DNA from: CALCLY01 sp900552775
GTDB lineage: Bacteria > Bacillota > Clostridia > UMGS1883 > UMGS1540
Reading direction: 5' to 3'
Length of the DNA stretch: 64,000 bases
Assembly (NCBI GenBank): GCA_937966555.1
Contig: CALCLY010000016.1
Span: forward strand, 124,001 to 188,000
In this document: in pieces, positions 43,222 through 51,579 of the stretch
Numbering within the stretch: position 1 is the first letter of the stretch
Layout: each line of letters starts with the position of its first letter
Notes under the pieces: model-generated
Database searches by the model: none
What the model was told of the DNA's origin: nothing
What the model saw: only the letters and a program-made list of their open reading frames with translations
Translations under genes and position numbers: made by a program

Positions 43222-43791
43222 ATGTCTCTATTTGAACTCTTTTTGCTTGCCGTGGGTCTTTCCATGGACGCATTTGCGGTTGCTGTCTGTAAGGGGCTGT
43301 CTACAAGGCGGCTCAAACCCTCAAATTATATTGTTACGGGACTTTGGTTCGGCGGATTTCAGGCTCTGATGCCGACAGTGGGCTGTTTCCTGGGCTCCGC
43401 ATTTGAAAAATATATTGTTCCCGTGGACCACTGGGTTGCATTCGGTCTTTTGTTCATTATAGGATTTAACATGATCCGCGAAGGCTTTTCCAAAGAAGAA
43501 AATCCCTCAAACACTTCCTTTTCGTTCCGCGAAATGCTGGTTCTTGCAATTGCTACAAGTATAGACGCGCTTGCCGTGGGCATCACGTTTGCGCTGCTGC
43601 CGAACGTTAATATTGCGGCAGCGGTATCTTTTATCGGCTGCATAACGTTTGCTCTTTCCGCCGTGGGGCTGCGCGTCGGAAATGTTTTCGGGCTCAAGTA
43701 CAAGTCAGGTGCCGAAATTGCCGGCGGAGCGGTGCTTATATTAATCGGCTTGAAAATTCTTTTGGAACACCTCGGAATTTTTACGTTTTAG
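43222..43791 (+). CDS. mntP: Manganese efflux pump MntP
   Basis: A 189-residue protein of six membrane helices in two homologous halves. The acidic repeat motifs are visible as LSMDAFAVAVCKG in helix 1 and TSIDALAVGITFALL in helix 4, the signature of MntP (DUF204). It exports Mn(II). ATG 43222 was chosen (MSLFELFLLAVG); the frame is open 15 codons upstream, but those include the -10 region. Confidence 0.94.
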   Translation: MSLFELFLLAVGLSMDAFAVAVCKGLSTRRLKPSNYIVTGLWFGGFQALMPTVGCFLGSAFEKYIVPVDHWVAFGLLFIIGFNMIREGFSKEENPSNTSFSFREMLVLAIATSIDALAVGITFALLPNVNIAAAVSFIGCITFALSAVGLRVGNVFGLKYKSGAEIAGGAVLILIGLKILLEHLGIFTF

Positions 43792-43794
43792 CAC

Positions 43795-43824
43795 TTGACA
43801 AAATAAGGTTTTCTGTGTTATTAT
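43795..43824 (+). promoter_or_regulatory. Promoter of tRNA-Leu(UAA)
   Basis: TTGACA (43795-43800), 18-bp spacer, TATTAT (43819-43824), starting right after the mntP stop and 15 bases before the tRNA. Confidence 0.7.
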
Positions 43825-43839
43825 ATTTGTTGTGCAAAA

Positions 43840-43927
43840 GCTCGAGTGGCGGAACTGGCAGACGCCCGGGACTTAAAATCCCGTGAGGCTTTCCCTCGTA
43901 CCGGTTCGATTCCGGTCTCGAGCACCA
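43840..43927 (+). tRNA. tRNA-Leu, anticodon UAA
   Basis: Acceptor arms GCTCGAG and CTCGAGC pair perfectly, with A73 and encoded CCA. The anticodon stem CGGGA/TCCCG encloses loop CTTAAAA (anticodon TAA). The long class II variable arm (TGAGGCTTTCCCTCG) and T-loop TTCGATT fit Leu. Confidence 0.97.
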
Positions 43928-43929
43928 CA

Positions 43930-43961
43930 AAAAGGGCATTTCTTCTCGGAAGTGCCCTTTT
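43930..43961 (+). terminator. Intrinsic terminator after tRNA-Leu(UAA)
   Basis: Eleven-bp stem AAAAGGGCATT / AGTGCCCTTTT (43930-43940 and 43951-43961), starting 2 bases after CCA. Confidence 0.85.
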
Positions 43962-43982
43962 AATTTACAAAGGAGAATGGAC

Positions 43983-44786
43983 ATGTTAAATGTATTGGGA
44001 ACAATTGCGACTCACATCACAAATTTCGGAGTAAAGCTGATTTATGCGCTGCTTATCCTTATTATAGGTCTTAAAGCATCAAAATGGCTGTCAAAAAAAC
44101 TGTATTCGGCAAAGTCGCCCGACGCCGTTGACGAAGGCGTACAAAAATTTGCGGCAAAGGCTGTAAAAATTTCGCTTTATATAATAGTTATAATTTCCGC
44201 CGCCGGAATACTCGGCATACCGTATGCTTCTTTTGTTGCGGTTCTCGGCTCCGCCGGCGTGGCTGTCGGTCTGGCAATGCAAGGGTCGTTAAGCAACCTT
44301 GCCGCGGGAATACTTATTCTTGTCACAAAGCCTTTCCGCGTGGGAGACATGATAGAAGCCGGAGATATTATGGGAAAGGTTTCGGAAATAGGCTTTTTCT
44401 CAACATATATAGTAACGCTTGATAACAGAGTCGTTTCATTCCCAAATTCGGCGCTTTCCGGAAAATGCATAACAAATTATTCCGCAAAACCCACAAGATG
44501 CGTAAATCTTGTGTTCACGGCAGGATACGGCAGCGATGTTGAAAAAGTTAAGGAAATTCTCACAAAAACCGCCGAAAGCTGTCCGCGCGTGGTTGCAGAA
44601 CCGGCTCCTTACGCAAGACTTTCCAAACTCGGAGACAGCGCTCTTGAATTTATCCTCTTTGCGTGGTGCAAATCCGAAGAATACAGAAACGCATGCTTTG
44701 ACCTTACAGAAAGCGTAAAAGAAGCATTTGATAAAGAAAGTATTGAAATCCCGTATCAGAAACTTGATATTAATATTTTAAAATAA
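43983..44786 (+). CDS. mscS: MscS-family small-conductance mechanosensitive channel
   Basis: A 267-residue channel. N-terminal helices are followed by the pore helix TM3 (FVAVLGSAGVAVGLAMQGSL, Gly/Ala-rich) and the beta domain (GILILVTKPFRVGDMIEAG), then the cytosolic cage. It relieves turgor on osmotic downshift. ATG 43983 has AAAGGAG at a proper 9-base distance; an ATG 6 bases earlier is too close. The ribosome site follows the tRNA terminator directly, so the promoter may be weak or read-through. Confidence 0.93.
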   Translation: MLNVLGTIATHITNFGVKLIYALLILIIGLKASKWLSKKLYSAKSPDAVDEGVQKFAAKAVKISLYIIVIISAAGILGIPYASFVAVLGSAGVAVGLAMQGSLSNLAAGILILVTKPFRVGDMIEAGDIMGKVSEIGFFSTYIVTLDNRVVSFPNSALSGKCITNYSAKPTRCVNLVFTAGYGSDVEKVKEILTKTAESCPRVVAEPAPYARLSKLGDSALEFILFAWCKSEEYRNACFDLTESVKEAFDKESIEIPYQKLDINILK

Positions 44787-44801
44787 TTTTAAAGAAAAAC
44801 C

Positions 44802-44830
44802 TTGATTTTTTTGTGAATATAGTGTATAAT
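44802..44830 (+). promoter_or_regulatory. Promoter of tRNA-Leu(CAA)
   Basis: TTGATT (44802-44807), 17-bp spacer, TATAAT (44825-44830), 15 bases before the tRNA. Confidence 0.75.
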
Positions 44831-44845
44831 ACTATTTGTTCACAT

Positions 44846-44932
44846 GCCGGTGTGATGGAATTGGCAGACGTGCCGGACTCAAAATCCGGTGGTAGCGATA
44901 CCGTGTCGGTTCGACCCCGACCACCGGTACCA
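44846..44932 (+). tRNA. tRNA-Leu, anticodon CAA
   Basis: Acceptor GCCGGTG pairs with CACCGGT (terminal G-U), A73 and CCA encoded. Anticodon stem CCGGA/TCCGG encloses CTCAAAA (anticodon CAA). A long variable arm (TGGTAGCGATACCGT) and T-loop TTCGACC confirm class II Leu. Confidence 0.96.
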
Positions 44933-44936
44933 CATC

Positions 44937-44967
44937 GCGGCAAGCTTTTTGGCTTGCCGCATTTTTT
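44937..44967 (+). terminator. Intrinsic terminator after tRNA-Leu(CAA)
   Basis: Eight-bp stem GCGGCAAG / CTTGCCGC (44937-44944 and 44953-44960) followed by ATTTTTT. Confidence 0.88.
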
Positions 44968-44999
44968 ATGAAAAACTTGTTCGGAAAAGAGGAAACGAT

Positions 45000-45494
45000 A
45001 TGAATGTTTCGGAAGTAATAGAAAAAAGAAGAACAATAAGAAAATTCAAACAAACTCCGATAGACGCAGACGTGCTGCGCGAGCTTGTCCGCCTGGCGTC
45101 TCTTTCGGCTTCGGCGGCAAATCTGCAGCCTTTGAAATATAAAATATCAACCGATGAAAAAAATTTCGATACGCTTAAATGGGCAGGCTATTTAAAAGAC
45201 GGCGCACCAAAGGAAGGCGAGCGCCCCGTAGCATATATAGCCGTTCTCGGAGACAGCAAATTAAGCAAAAACCCCGCAGCAGACGCAGGCGCCGCAATAA
45301 CCACGCTTATGCTTGCGGCAGCTGAACGCGGAATAGGCACATGCTGGCTCGGCTCTGTAGACCGTACGGCGGCAAAAAAAATTCTGGAAATACCCGAAGA
45401 TCTCGATTTGCTTTATATGATAGCTCTCGGCTACCCGGCGCAGGAGAACAGTGTGTGTGAGGCGCACGGAGATATAGAATATTTTGAAGACTGA
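45000..45494 (+). CDS. Nitroreductase-family flavoprotein
   Basis: A 164-residue FMN-dependent oxidoreductase. Family marks are the N-terminal VIEKRRTIRKFKQTPID with the FMN-phosphate Arg cluster, the SASAANLQPLKYKI segment, and the C-terminal GIGTCWLGSV. It is short for the family. Substrate is unknown. ATG 45000 follows AGAGGAAACG. It lies just after the tRNA-Leu terminator. Confidence 0.88.
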   Translation: MNVSEVIEKRRTIRKFKQTPIDADVLRELVRLASLSASAANLQPLKYKISTDEKNFDTLKWAGYLKDGAPKEGERPVAYIAVLGDSKLSKNPAADAGAAITTLMLAAAERGIGTCWLGSVDRTAAKKILEIPEDLDLLYMIALGYPAQENSVCEAHGDIEYFED

Positions 45495-45572
45495 AAGGGC
45501 GGACTCGTGGTTCCCAAAAGACCTCTTTCGGAAATTTTGCTTTAAAATCTTTGGCTTATCTTTAATTTCTTG

Positions 45573-45601
45573 TTGATTTTTTTGCGTTTATATGTTAAAA
45601 T
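45573..45601 (+). promoter_or_regulatory. Promoter of darA-holB-ricT
   Basis: TTGATT (45573-45578), 17-bp spacer, TAAAAT (45596-45601). GAAAGGAG precedes the darA start. Confidence 0.6.
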
Positions 45602-45646
45602 TTAATTGAACAATAAATCGCATATATGCAGTGAAAGGAGATTGCC

Positions 45647-45973
45647 ATGAAACTTATACTTGCCATTATACACAACGAGGACGGAAACAAAGCGATAGTT
45701 GCTTTAAACAATGCCGGGTGCAGCGTAACAAAGCTTGCCACAACGGGCGGATTTCTCCGTTCGGGAAATATGACGCTTCTTGTCGGCATTGACGAAGACA
45801 GAATTCCCGAGGTTTTGGAAATCTTTAAAAAGAACTGCTCCACGCGCAAGAAAATTATGGCAACGCCTATCGCAACGGGCATGGCGGGCGTTATGTCGAA
45901 TTACCCCGTGGAGGTGGACGTTGGCGGCGCTACGATATTTATACTTGATGTAGACCGCTTTGAGAAAATCTGA
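45647..45973 (+). CDS. darA: Cyclic di-AMP receptor DarA (PstA-like PII protein)
   Basis: A 108-residue PII-like trimeric protein (DUF970) that binds c-di-AMP. The motif run LATTGGFLRSGNMTLLVGI and the late ATPIATGMAGVMSNYPVEVDVGGATIF are characteristic. Gene order darA-holB-ricT equals Bacillus yaaQ-(yaaR)-holB-yaaT with yaaR missing. Its stop overlaps the holB start. Confidence 0.94.
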   Translation: MKLILAIIHNEDGNKAIVALNNAGCSVTKLATTGGFLRSGNMTLLVGIDEDRIPEVLEIFKKNCSTRKKIMATPIATGMAGVMSNYPVEVDVGGATIFILDVDRFEKI

Positions 45974-46941
45974 TGGAGCTTATCGGAAAAAATAAACTTA
46001 AATCATATTTTGATTCGCTTATAAAAAATCGCACTCTCGGTCAGTTCTATATTCTGGAAGGTCCCGAGGGCGCAGGAAAAAATACATTTGTGAATTATGT
46101 TGCCGCCGCGGCGCACTGCGAGGCGCAAAATCCTCCGTGCGGCGTGTGCGGCTCATGCATAAAGCACAAAACGCACAATCACCCGGATTTTATCAGGATA
46201 AAAAACGAGGACGCGTCGCTTAAAACGCTGTCCGTTGATACGGTGCGGCATTTTTCCGAAGATATGTACACAAAGCCGTTTCTTTCGGACACGAAAATAT
46301 ATGTTCTTGATGACTCGCTGCCCATAACGGCGGAGGCTCAAAACGCATTTTTGAAAATTCTGGAGGAGCCGCCCTCGTACGCGGTGATTTTTCTTTTGGT
46401 GAAAAATTCGGCGGAACTTTTGCAGACGGTGCTTTCAAGAGGTATGCTGTGCCGTGTGGATCAGTGTTCCAAAAGTGAAACTGTGGGATATGTAAAAAAA
46501 TATTACCCCGACGCAGCGCCGCGCGCGGAGCTCATTGCGGAGTTTTCGGGCGGAATTTTGGGCAGTGCGAAGGCAATGGCTGAAGGCGGAGAATATTTTG
46601 AGCTGCGCCGGGCTTTTTACGAAACTCTTTCAAAAACCGCCGCTGCAAATCCTGCCGGGCTTTTTGAAATCTGCGATTTTGTTCATAAAAACAAAGAAAA
46701 ACTTAATTTAATTCTGAATTTTCTTCTTTCCTGGCTTCGGGACGCGGTTTGCGTTAAACTTACCGGAGAAGAAAAAATAATTAATTTTGACTACAGGGAA
46801 AGCATATGTGCCTTTTCGGCCTCCTTCACGGCTGAGCAGCTTTTGCGCGCAGCTGAGGAAACGGAAAAAACAGCGCTGTCTTTTGCGCCGGGCAACAACC
46901 TCGATTTATGGATGCTCAACCTTGTAAAAAGTTTACAGTGA
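45973..46941 (+). CDS. holB: DNA polymerase III subunit delta prime
   Basis: A 322-residue clamp-loader subunit. A P-loop-like GPEGAGKNT lies near residue 37, a four-Cys zinc module (CEAQNPPCGVCGSC) near 60, the SRC-like segment PPSYAVIFLLVKNSAELLQT, and a C-terminal collar helical domain. Lys in the P-loop is kept but Thr is preceded by Asn (GKNT), consistent with the usually inactive ATP site of delta prime. Its ATG overlaps the darA stop. Confidence 0.9.
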   Translation: MELIGKNKLKSYFDSLIKNRTLGQFYILEGPEGAGKNTFVNYVAAAAHCEAQNPPCGVCGSCIKHKTHNHPDFIRIKNEDASLKTLSVDTVRHFSEDMYTKPFLSDTKIYVLDDSLPITAEAQNAFLKILEEPPSYAVIFLLVKNSAELLQTVLSRGMLCRVDQCSKSETVGYVKKYYPDAAPRAELIAEFSGGILGSAKAMAEGGEYFELRRAFYETLSKTAAANPAGLFEICDFVHKNKEKLNLILNFLLSWLRDAVCVKLTGEEKIINFDYRESICAFSASFTAEQLLRAAEETEKTALSFAPGNNLDLWMLNLVKSLQ

Positions 46942-46982
46942 TATGGCCGAAAAAAGCAATTCGGCCGGAATTGGAGATATAC

Positions 46983-47852
46983 ATGACAAAGATTATAGGT
47001 GTAAAGTTCAGAAACGGCGGAAAGTCATATTACTTTGACCCCGGTGAACTCTATATAAAACAGGGAGACGATGTTATTGTTGAAACGGCGCGCGGAATAG
47101 AGCTCGGGCATGTTTCAATAAGCGTTAAAAACGTTTCGGAGGATGAAATTGTTTCACCTCTCAAGGCAGTTATAAGAATAGCCACCGAAAAAGATTTAAA
47201 GCAGGCGGAAAACAATGCTCGCAAAGAACATGAAGCGTTTAAAATCTGCATGGAGAAAATAGAAAAACACAAGCTTGATATGAAGCTTACAAGCGTTGAG
47301 TACACATTTGACGGAAGCAAAATTTTGTTTTATTTCACGTCCGGAGGAAGAGTTGATTTCCGCGAACTTGTAAAAGACCTCGCATCCGTTTTCAAAACAC
47401 GAATCGAGCTGAGGCAAATCGGTGTGCGCGACGAAGCAAGGATGGTCGGAGGGCTCGGTATTTGCGGCAGAGGGCTTTGCTGCGCGGCACATATGGGAGA
47501 TTTTCAGCCGGTGTCCATCAAAATGGCAAAAGAACAGGGGCTTTCTTTAAACCCCACAAAAATCTCCGGCTGCTGCGGCAGACTTATGTGCTGCCTTAAA
47601 TATGAGCAGGACTGCTACGAAGAAATGCTGAAAGTTACTCCGCGCGAAGGTTCTGTCGTAAAAACGCCCGAAGGCAAAGGTATTGTGACGTCGGTTATGA
47701 TGCTGCGCGGAAAAGTAACGGTAAAGCTTGACCGTGAGAATGAAAATATCTTAAAGGAATTTGACGTGCACGACATAAAAATTCTTAAAAACGTTCATCC
47801 CAAAGAGCGTGACAACGAAAAACTAGATAAAGAACTTAAAAATCTTGAATAG
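46983..47852 (+). CDS. ricT: RicT (YaaT), PSP1-domain protein
   Basis: A 289-residue protein with a PSP1 domain. The Cys pairs in GICGRGLCCAAHMGDF and SGCCGRLMCCLKYEQ are the Fe-S ligands known from the RicAFT complex, which helps RNase Y maturation of mRNAs and affects sporulation and competence in Bacillus. I chose ATG 46983, 8 bases after TTGGAG. A strong terminator follows. Confidence 0.93.
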   Translation: MTKIIGVKFRNGGKSYYFDPGELYIKQGDDVIVETARGIELGHVSISVKNVSEDEIVSPLKAVIRIATEKDLKQAENNARKEHEAFKICMEKIEKHKLDMKLTSVEYTFDGSKILFYFTSGGRVDFRELVKDLASVFKTRIELRQIGVRDEARMVGGLGICGRGLCCAAHMGDFQPVSIKMAKEQGLSLNPTKISGCCGRLMCCLKYEQDCYEEMLKVTPREGSVVKTPEGKGIVTSVMMLRGKVTVKLDRENENILKEFDVHDIKILKNVHPKERDNEKLDKELKNLE

Positions 47853-47866
47853 TTTTAATATTTCAG

Positions 47867-47903
47867 GCACCCCCGGCATATGTTGTATGGGGGTGCTTTT
47901 TTT
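47867..47903 (+). terminator. Intrinsic terminator after ricT
   Basis: Eight-bp stem GCACCCCC / GGGGGTGC (47867-47874 and 47889-47896) followed by seven T. It overlaps possible start codons of the deacetylase gene. Confidence 0.85.
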
Positions 47904-48735
47904 GAAACCTATTTATTGTATCAGATTAAAAAATATTTTGATTATAGCTTTTGCGCTTATTCTTTTGTGTTTCTGCGTCTGTGCGGCGTCCGTTTCAGAG
48001 CCGGACGGACTTAAGCTTTATGTGCTGATGTATCATCAGGTGTCCGAAAAGCCGTCAAAATACGGAAATTATGTGGTGAGCCCGGCGGAGCTTGAAAACG
48101 ATATAAAAATAATACTGGACGAAGGTTATACTCCGATTTTTGCATCGGAACTTTTAAATTATGCCGAAAACTGTGCTCCTCTTCCCGAAAAGCCTATAAT
48201 GATAACATTTGACGACGGCTATATGAGCGACTATGTATATGTTCTGCCGCTTTTGAAACAATATAATGTTAAAGCAAATTTTGCACTGGTGGGCGCCTTG
48301 CAGGATTTATATTCAAGCGGCATAAACCGCCATGTGGACTATGCCCAAAGCACATGGGACGAAGTGCGCGAAATGGAACAAAGCGGACTTGCGGAGTTTC
48401 TGAGCCATTCATATGATATGCACAATCTCAAAAAAAGACGCGGAACGCTGCGCACGTCCGCGGAGAGCCATGAGATGTACACACGTATTATGGAAGATGA
48501 TATAGAGAAAAACCGTCAGGCATTTTTAAAGCAGCTCGGTCATGAACCCTGCGCATTCGTATACCCGTTCGGGAACTGCAATGACGAAACAAAAAAAATA
48601 ATAGAAAGCCATTTTAAAATGACATTCGGCGTATATGAAAAGCCGAATTACATAAAAGATGCCGATGACCTTTATAACCTGCACAGATACAACATGGTAC
48701 ACAACAGAAATCTTAAAAAAATACTGGGTGACTAA
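47887..48735 (+). CDS. Polysaccharide deacetylase (NodB-type), membrane-anchored or secreted
   Basis: About 282 residues. A hydrophobic N-terminal segment (NILIIAFALILLCFCVCA) acts as signal or anchor. The NodB homology domain shows YVLMYHQVS, MITFDDGYMSDY (catalytic and metal-binding Asp pair), the metal His set in LSHSYDMH, and FVYPFGNCN. Likely substrate is peptidoglycan or a cell-surface GlcNAc polymer. The start is uncertain: ATG 47887, GTG 47893 and TTG 47902 all lie in or beside the ricT terminator; TTG 47902 has GGGGGTG at good spacing. The 3' end overlaps the convergent GGDEF gene by 4 bases. Confidence 0.85.
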   Translation: MGVLFLKPIYCIRLKNILIIAFALILLCFCVCAASVSEPDGLKLYVLMYHQVSEKPSKYGNYVVSPAELENDIKIILDEGYTPIFASELLNYAENCAPLPEKPIMITFDDGYMSDYVYVLPLLKQYNVKANFALVGALQDLYSSGINRHVDYAQSTWDEVREMEQSGLAEFLSHSYDMHNLKKRRGTLRTSAESHEMYTRIMEDDIEKNRQAFLKQLGHEPCAFVYPFGNCNDETKKIIESHFKMTFGVYEKPNYIKDADDLYNLHRYNMVHNRNLKKILGD

Positions 48736-48743
48736 TCACCCAG
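48714..48743 (-). terminator. Terminator made from the overlapping ends of two genes
   Basis: Palindrome CTGGGTGA / TCACCCAG (48724-48731 and 48736-48743) contains both stop codons; a minus-strand U run follows from the A tract at 48715-48721. It ends the diguanylate cyclase transcript and encodes the final Leu-Gly-Asp of both proteins. Confidence 0.75.
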
Positions 48744-50105
48744 AACAAAACATGCGCGTCCGCGGCTTTTTGCGGAATAAAGATTGGCATCCGCTTTACT
48801 CATAAGTTCTGACATGTCGGCAGGATATTGAAAAGAGCATGCGCCGATACTGCAGCTTACTTTATTCGAAGACGGAAGTATATCCGAAATTTCTTCAAGG
48901 AAGATATTCAGCCTTTTTTGAAGTTCCTCTTTTGATATCGGCCTATCAAGCATGGCGGCAAATTCATCGCCGCCTATTCTGCCTATTATTCCGTAATCGC
49001 CAAGGCAAAGCTTAAGGGACGCGGCAATTTCTTTCAATACATTATCGCCGACAGTGTGTCCCAGTGTGTCATTTATATCTTTAAATCTGTCCACGTCCAA
49101 AAAGAGAAACCATCCTCTTTCTGATGCGGACTTTTCAAATTTTTGCTGTGTTCTTTTGCAGCAGTTTAAAAATATTCTTCTGCCCATAACGTTTGTTATA
49201 ACATCAATCTCGCCCAGAAATTTCTGATAAGCCGTGTATTTGTAGCCGAGTTCCAGCACAACAATCGAAATTATATCAAGAGACAATACCGCAAGCATAA
49301 ACTGTATCTGCAGATGCGTCAAGTCATGGGAAATGTCAGAGGTTACGTATAGGCCGTAGCTCTGAAGCAAAAATGACGATCTTTCGGCGAAATATAATGT
49401 CGCGGCAACCGTCATTATAACAACAAACAAGGCAAATCCAAGAATAATATTCTGTTTTTTCCCCGCCTCGGCATACGGTATTTCGTAAGAACCGTCTATA
49501 CTTTTTTTGAATTTTTTCACAGCGGTTTTGCCGTAGAAAAAAGTTGAAATTTCCACAAGAAACACACAGATTATCATGACGCCTATATCGCTCGGAATAA
49601 AAAAGTAGTTTTCAAGATAGCCGTGAACTATATCCGGGAACAGGCAGAGCATTGCCGCATAGACAATTATTCCGTGAAGTTTCGGCAAAATTGCCGCCGC
49701 TATGCCAATCCAAATTTTTGAATGTTTCGATTTTTTTGCTCCGCTGAAAATAAGACCGGCAACAAACCCGAACAAAACTCTCGTTCCGACGGCAAGTATA
49801 ATGCTGCTCAGCGGTCTGCCGCTCAGAAACGGCGAAAAAATCATATCGGTCGGCATAGAATAATACGCCGTGGCTTTATACATGCTTGCAAGCCCGAAAA
49901 TCAGCCCCATCACGGCCGAAGCCTTCGTATCTAATATACACGCGGCAATCAAAATCGGAATATATGCAAACGTAATCGAAATCGGCGGTATGTGAATATA
50001 TCCGAAAAATGTAAAAGACATTAAAAGCTCAAGCGCCGCCAGAAATACGAATATATATTTGTCAAAATATGAATTTTTTGTCTTTTTCAATTCGCTCTTA
50101 TTCAT
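48732..50105 (-). CDS. GGDEF protein with an ECF S-component-like membrane domain
   Basis: A 457-residue protein. Residues 16-200 form about six helices resembling the vitamin-binding S component of ECF transporters: HIPPISITFAYIPILIAACI, then ASAVMGLIFGLASMYKAT. Further helices lie near 218-240 and 267-287. The GGDEF domain (from about 298) has DVDRFKDINDTLGH (337-350) and an intact GGDEF (378-382), so c-di-GMP synthesis is likely. The RxxD inhibitory site expected just before GGDEF is absent. The N-domain may sense a small ligand. Confidence 0.88.
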   Translation of the reverse strand: MNKSELKKTKNSYFDKYIFVFLAALELLMSFTFFGYIHIPPISITFAYIPILIAACILDTKASAVMGLIFGLASMYKATAYYSMPTDMIFSPFLSGRPLSSIILAVGTRVLFGFVAGLIFSGAKKSKHSKIWIGIAAAILPKLHGIIVYAAMLCLFPDIVHGYLENYFFIPSDIGVMIICVFLVEISTFFYGKTAVKKFKKSIDGSYEIPYAEAGKKQNIILGFALFVVIMTVAATLYFAERSSFLLQSYGLYVTSDISHDLTHLQIQFMLAVLSLDIISIVVLELGYKYTAYQKFLGEIDVITNVMGRRIFLNCCKRTQQKFEKSASERGWFLFLDVDRFKDINDTLGHTVGDNVLKEIAASLKLCLGDYGIIGRIGGDEFAAMLDRPISKEELQKRLNIFLEEISDILPSSNKVSCSIGACSFQYPADMSELMSKADANLYSAKSRGRACFVLGD

Positions 50106-50130
50106 ACCTGAATTTCCCCTTTAGTTTTTA

Positions 50131-51435
50131 TCAAATCTTTTCAGCCAATATGCCGATGGCATTTTCGCCGTCAAAACCCGTGATTTGGACATTCAAAATT
50201 TTTCCTGCTGCGTCATCGGGCGCAGGTGCACAAACCTTAATATAATTTGCGGTAAATCCCGACAAAGTGCCGTCACTGTGCTTTGATTCAAACAAAACGG
50301 GCATCACATTGCCGATATACTTTTCCGTAAATTTCTTCTTGAGGTGCGCGGCAAGTCCGCTCATTTTATGAGCGCGTTCGTTCCTGATATTCTTTGGCAC
50401 AACACCTCCGAATTTTGCCGCAGGCGTCCCCTTTCTCTCCGAATACGGAAAAACATGCACGGCGGCAAAACCGCATTTTTCCACAAAATTATAAGATTTT
50501 TCAAACTCCTCTTCCGTTTCGTGAGGGAATCCGGTTATAACATCGGTGGTAATCGACACATTCTCAATGCTTTCCCGTATTCTGCACAGCGTTTCATAGT
50601 ATTCGGCAGAAGTATATCTCCTGTTCATTCGGCGCAGAATATCATCGGAGCCGCTTTGAAGCGATATGTGAAAATGCGGACAAAGCTTGTCTGACACCGC
50701 TGCCGTTTTTATAAATTCGTCTCTGAACGCCACCGGATCTACCGAACTCAGCCGTATTCTCTTTATGCTGTCGATTTCGGACAGCTTTTTTATAAGTCCG
50801 CTTAAAGTATTTTCCGTTCCTCTGCCGTAGGACGCAACGTGAATACCTGTCAGAACAATTTCTGAAAAGCCGTTATTCCCGAGCCTTTCAGCCTCTTTTA
50901 TTATATCCTCCTCCCGCGCCGAGCGAACCTTCCCCCTCGCATACGGGATTATACAATAGGTGCAGAACCTGTCGCACCCCTCCTGAATTTTTATATACGC
51001 TCTTTCTCTGCCGTCAAACCTGTCTATACTCATGAGCTCAAATTCCGAAAGTCCGTCATATTCGGTAACTCTCGAAACTGTGCCGACAGTCTTTTTTGCC
51101 GCCTCAACCGCTTCAACTATGCTGTTTTTATTATTTGTGCCTACTATCACGTCAACGGCTCCCGTATTTTCAATCTGCTTCGGGTCCGTCTGCGCAAGGC
51201 AGCCGACGGCAGCAATAACCGCATCGGGATTTAGATGTTTTGCGCGCCTTAAAATCTGGCGGCTTTTTTTGTCGCCGACACTCGTCACGGTGCATGTGTT
51301 CACCACATATACATCCGCTGCCTCATCAAACGGGACAATCTCGTATCCTGCATCGGAAAACAGCTTTTCCATGGCGTTTGTTTCATATTGGTTAACCTTG
51401 CAGCCCAAGGTATAAAAAGCAACTTTTTTTTTCAT
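50131..51435 (-). CDS. mtaB: tRNA t6A37 methylthiotransferase
   Basis: A 434-residue radical-SAM enzyme of the MiaB family. The N-terminal UPF0004 domain contains YTLGCKVNQYETNAM and the extra-cluster Cys segments VNTCTVTSVGDKKSRQ and VGCLAQT. The radical SAM motif is CDRFCTYC, and a C-terminal TRAM domain is present. The opening TLGCKVNQYE is the MtaB version. It makes ms2t6A in tRNA. The gene ends 26 bases before the GGDEF gene start, on the same strand. Confidence 0.94.
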   Translation of the reverse strand: MKKKVAFYTLGCKVNQYETNAMEKLFSDAGYEIVPFDEAADVYVVNTCTVTSVGDKKSRQILRRAKHLNPDAVIAAVGCLAQTDPKQIENTGAVDVIVGTNNKNSIVEAVEAAKKTVGTVSRVTEYDGLSEFELMSIDRFDGRERAYIKIQEGCDRFCTYCIIPYARGKVRSAREEDIIKEAERLGNNGFSEIVLTGIHVASYGRGTENTLSGLIKKLSEIDSIKRIRLSSVDPVAFRDEFIKTAAVSDKLCPHFHISLQSGSDDILRRMNRRYTSAEYYETLCRIRESIENVSITTDVITGFPHETEEEFEKSYNFVEKCGFAAVHVFPYSERKGTPAAKFGGVVPKNIRNERAHKMSGLAAHLKKKFTEKYIGNVMPVLFESKHSDGTLSGFTANYIKVCAPAPDDAAGKILNVQITGFDGENAIGILAEKI

Positions 51436-51474
51436 TTTTTAAGCAAATACCTTCCCGTTCCAAATCTTTACAGA

Positions 51475-51552
51475 AAAAAGCACGGAACGCACATTTGCCC
51501 GCCGCGGCGCACAAACCCTGAAGCGCCGCAGCGGCATATCCTGTCCGTTCCG
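51475..51552 (-). terminator. Large GC-rich terminator after yabR
   Basis: Nested stems: GGAACG..CGTTCC outside, and GCCGCGGCGC..GCGCCGCAGCGGC inside. A run of U follows on the minus strand. It lies 28 bases after the yabR stop. Confidence 0.75.
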
Positions 51553-51579
51553 CACTGATTATATATTGCAAAAATTCAA

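Noticed and set aside
44968..45003. 11-residue ORF overlapping the nitroreductase start
   Set aside because: It begins in the U run of the tRNA terminator without a ribosome site; the overlap is probably chance.
51475..51552. GC-rich nested palindrome considered as a structured RNA or repeat element
   Set aside because: It follows a stop codon and is directly followed by a U run, so a terminator is sufficient explanation.
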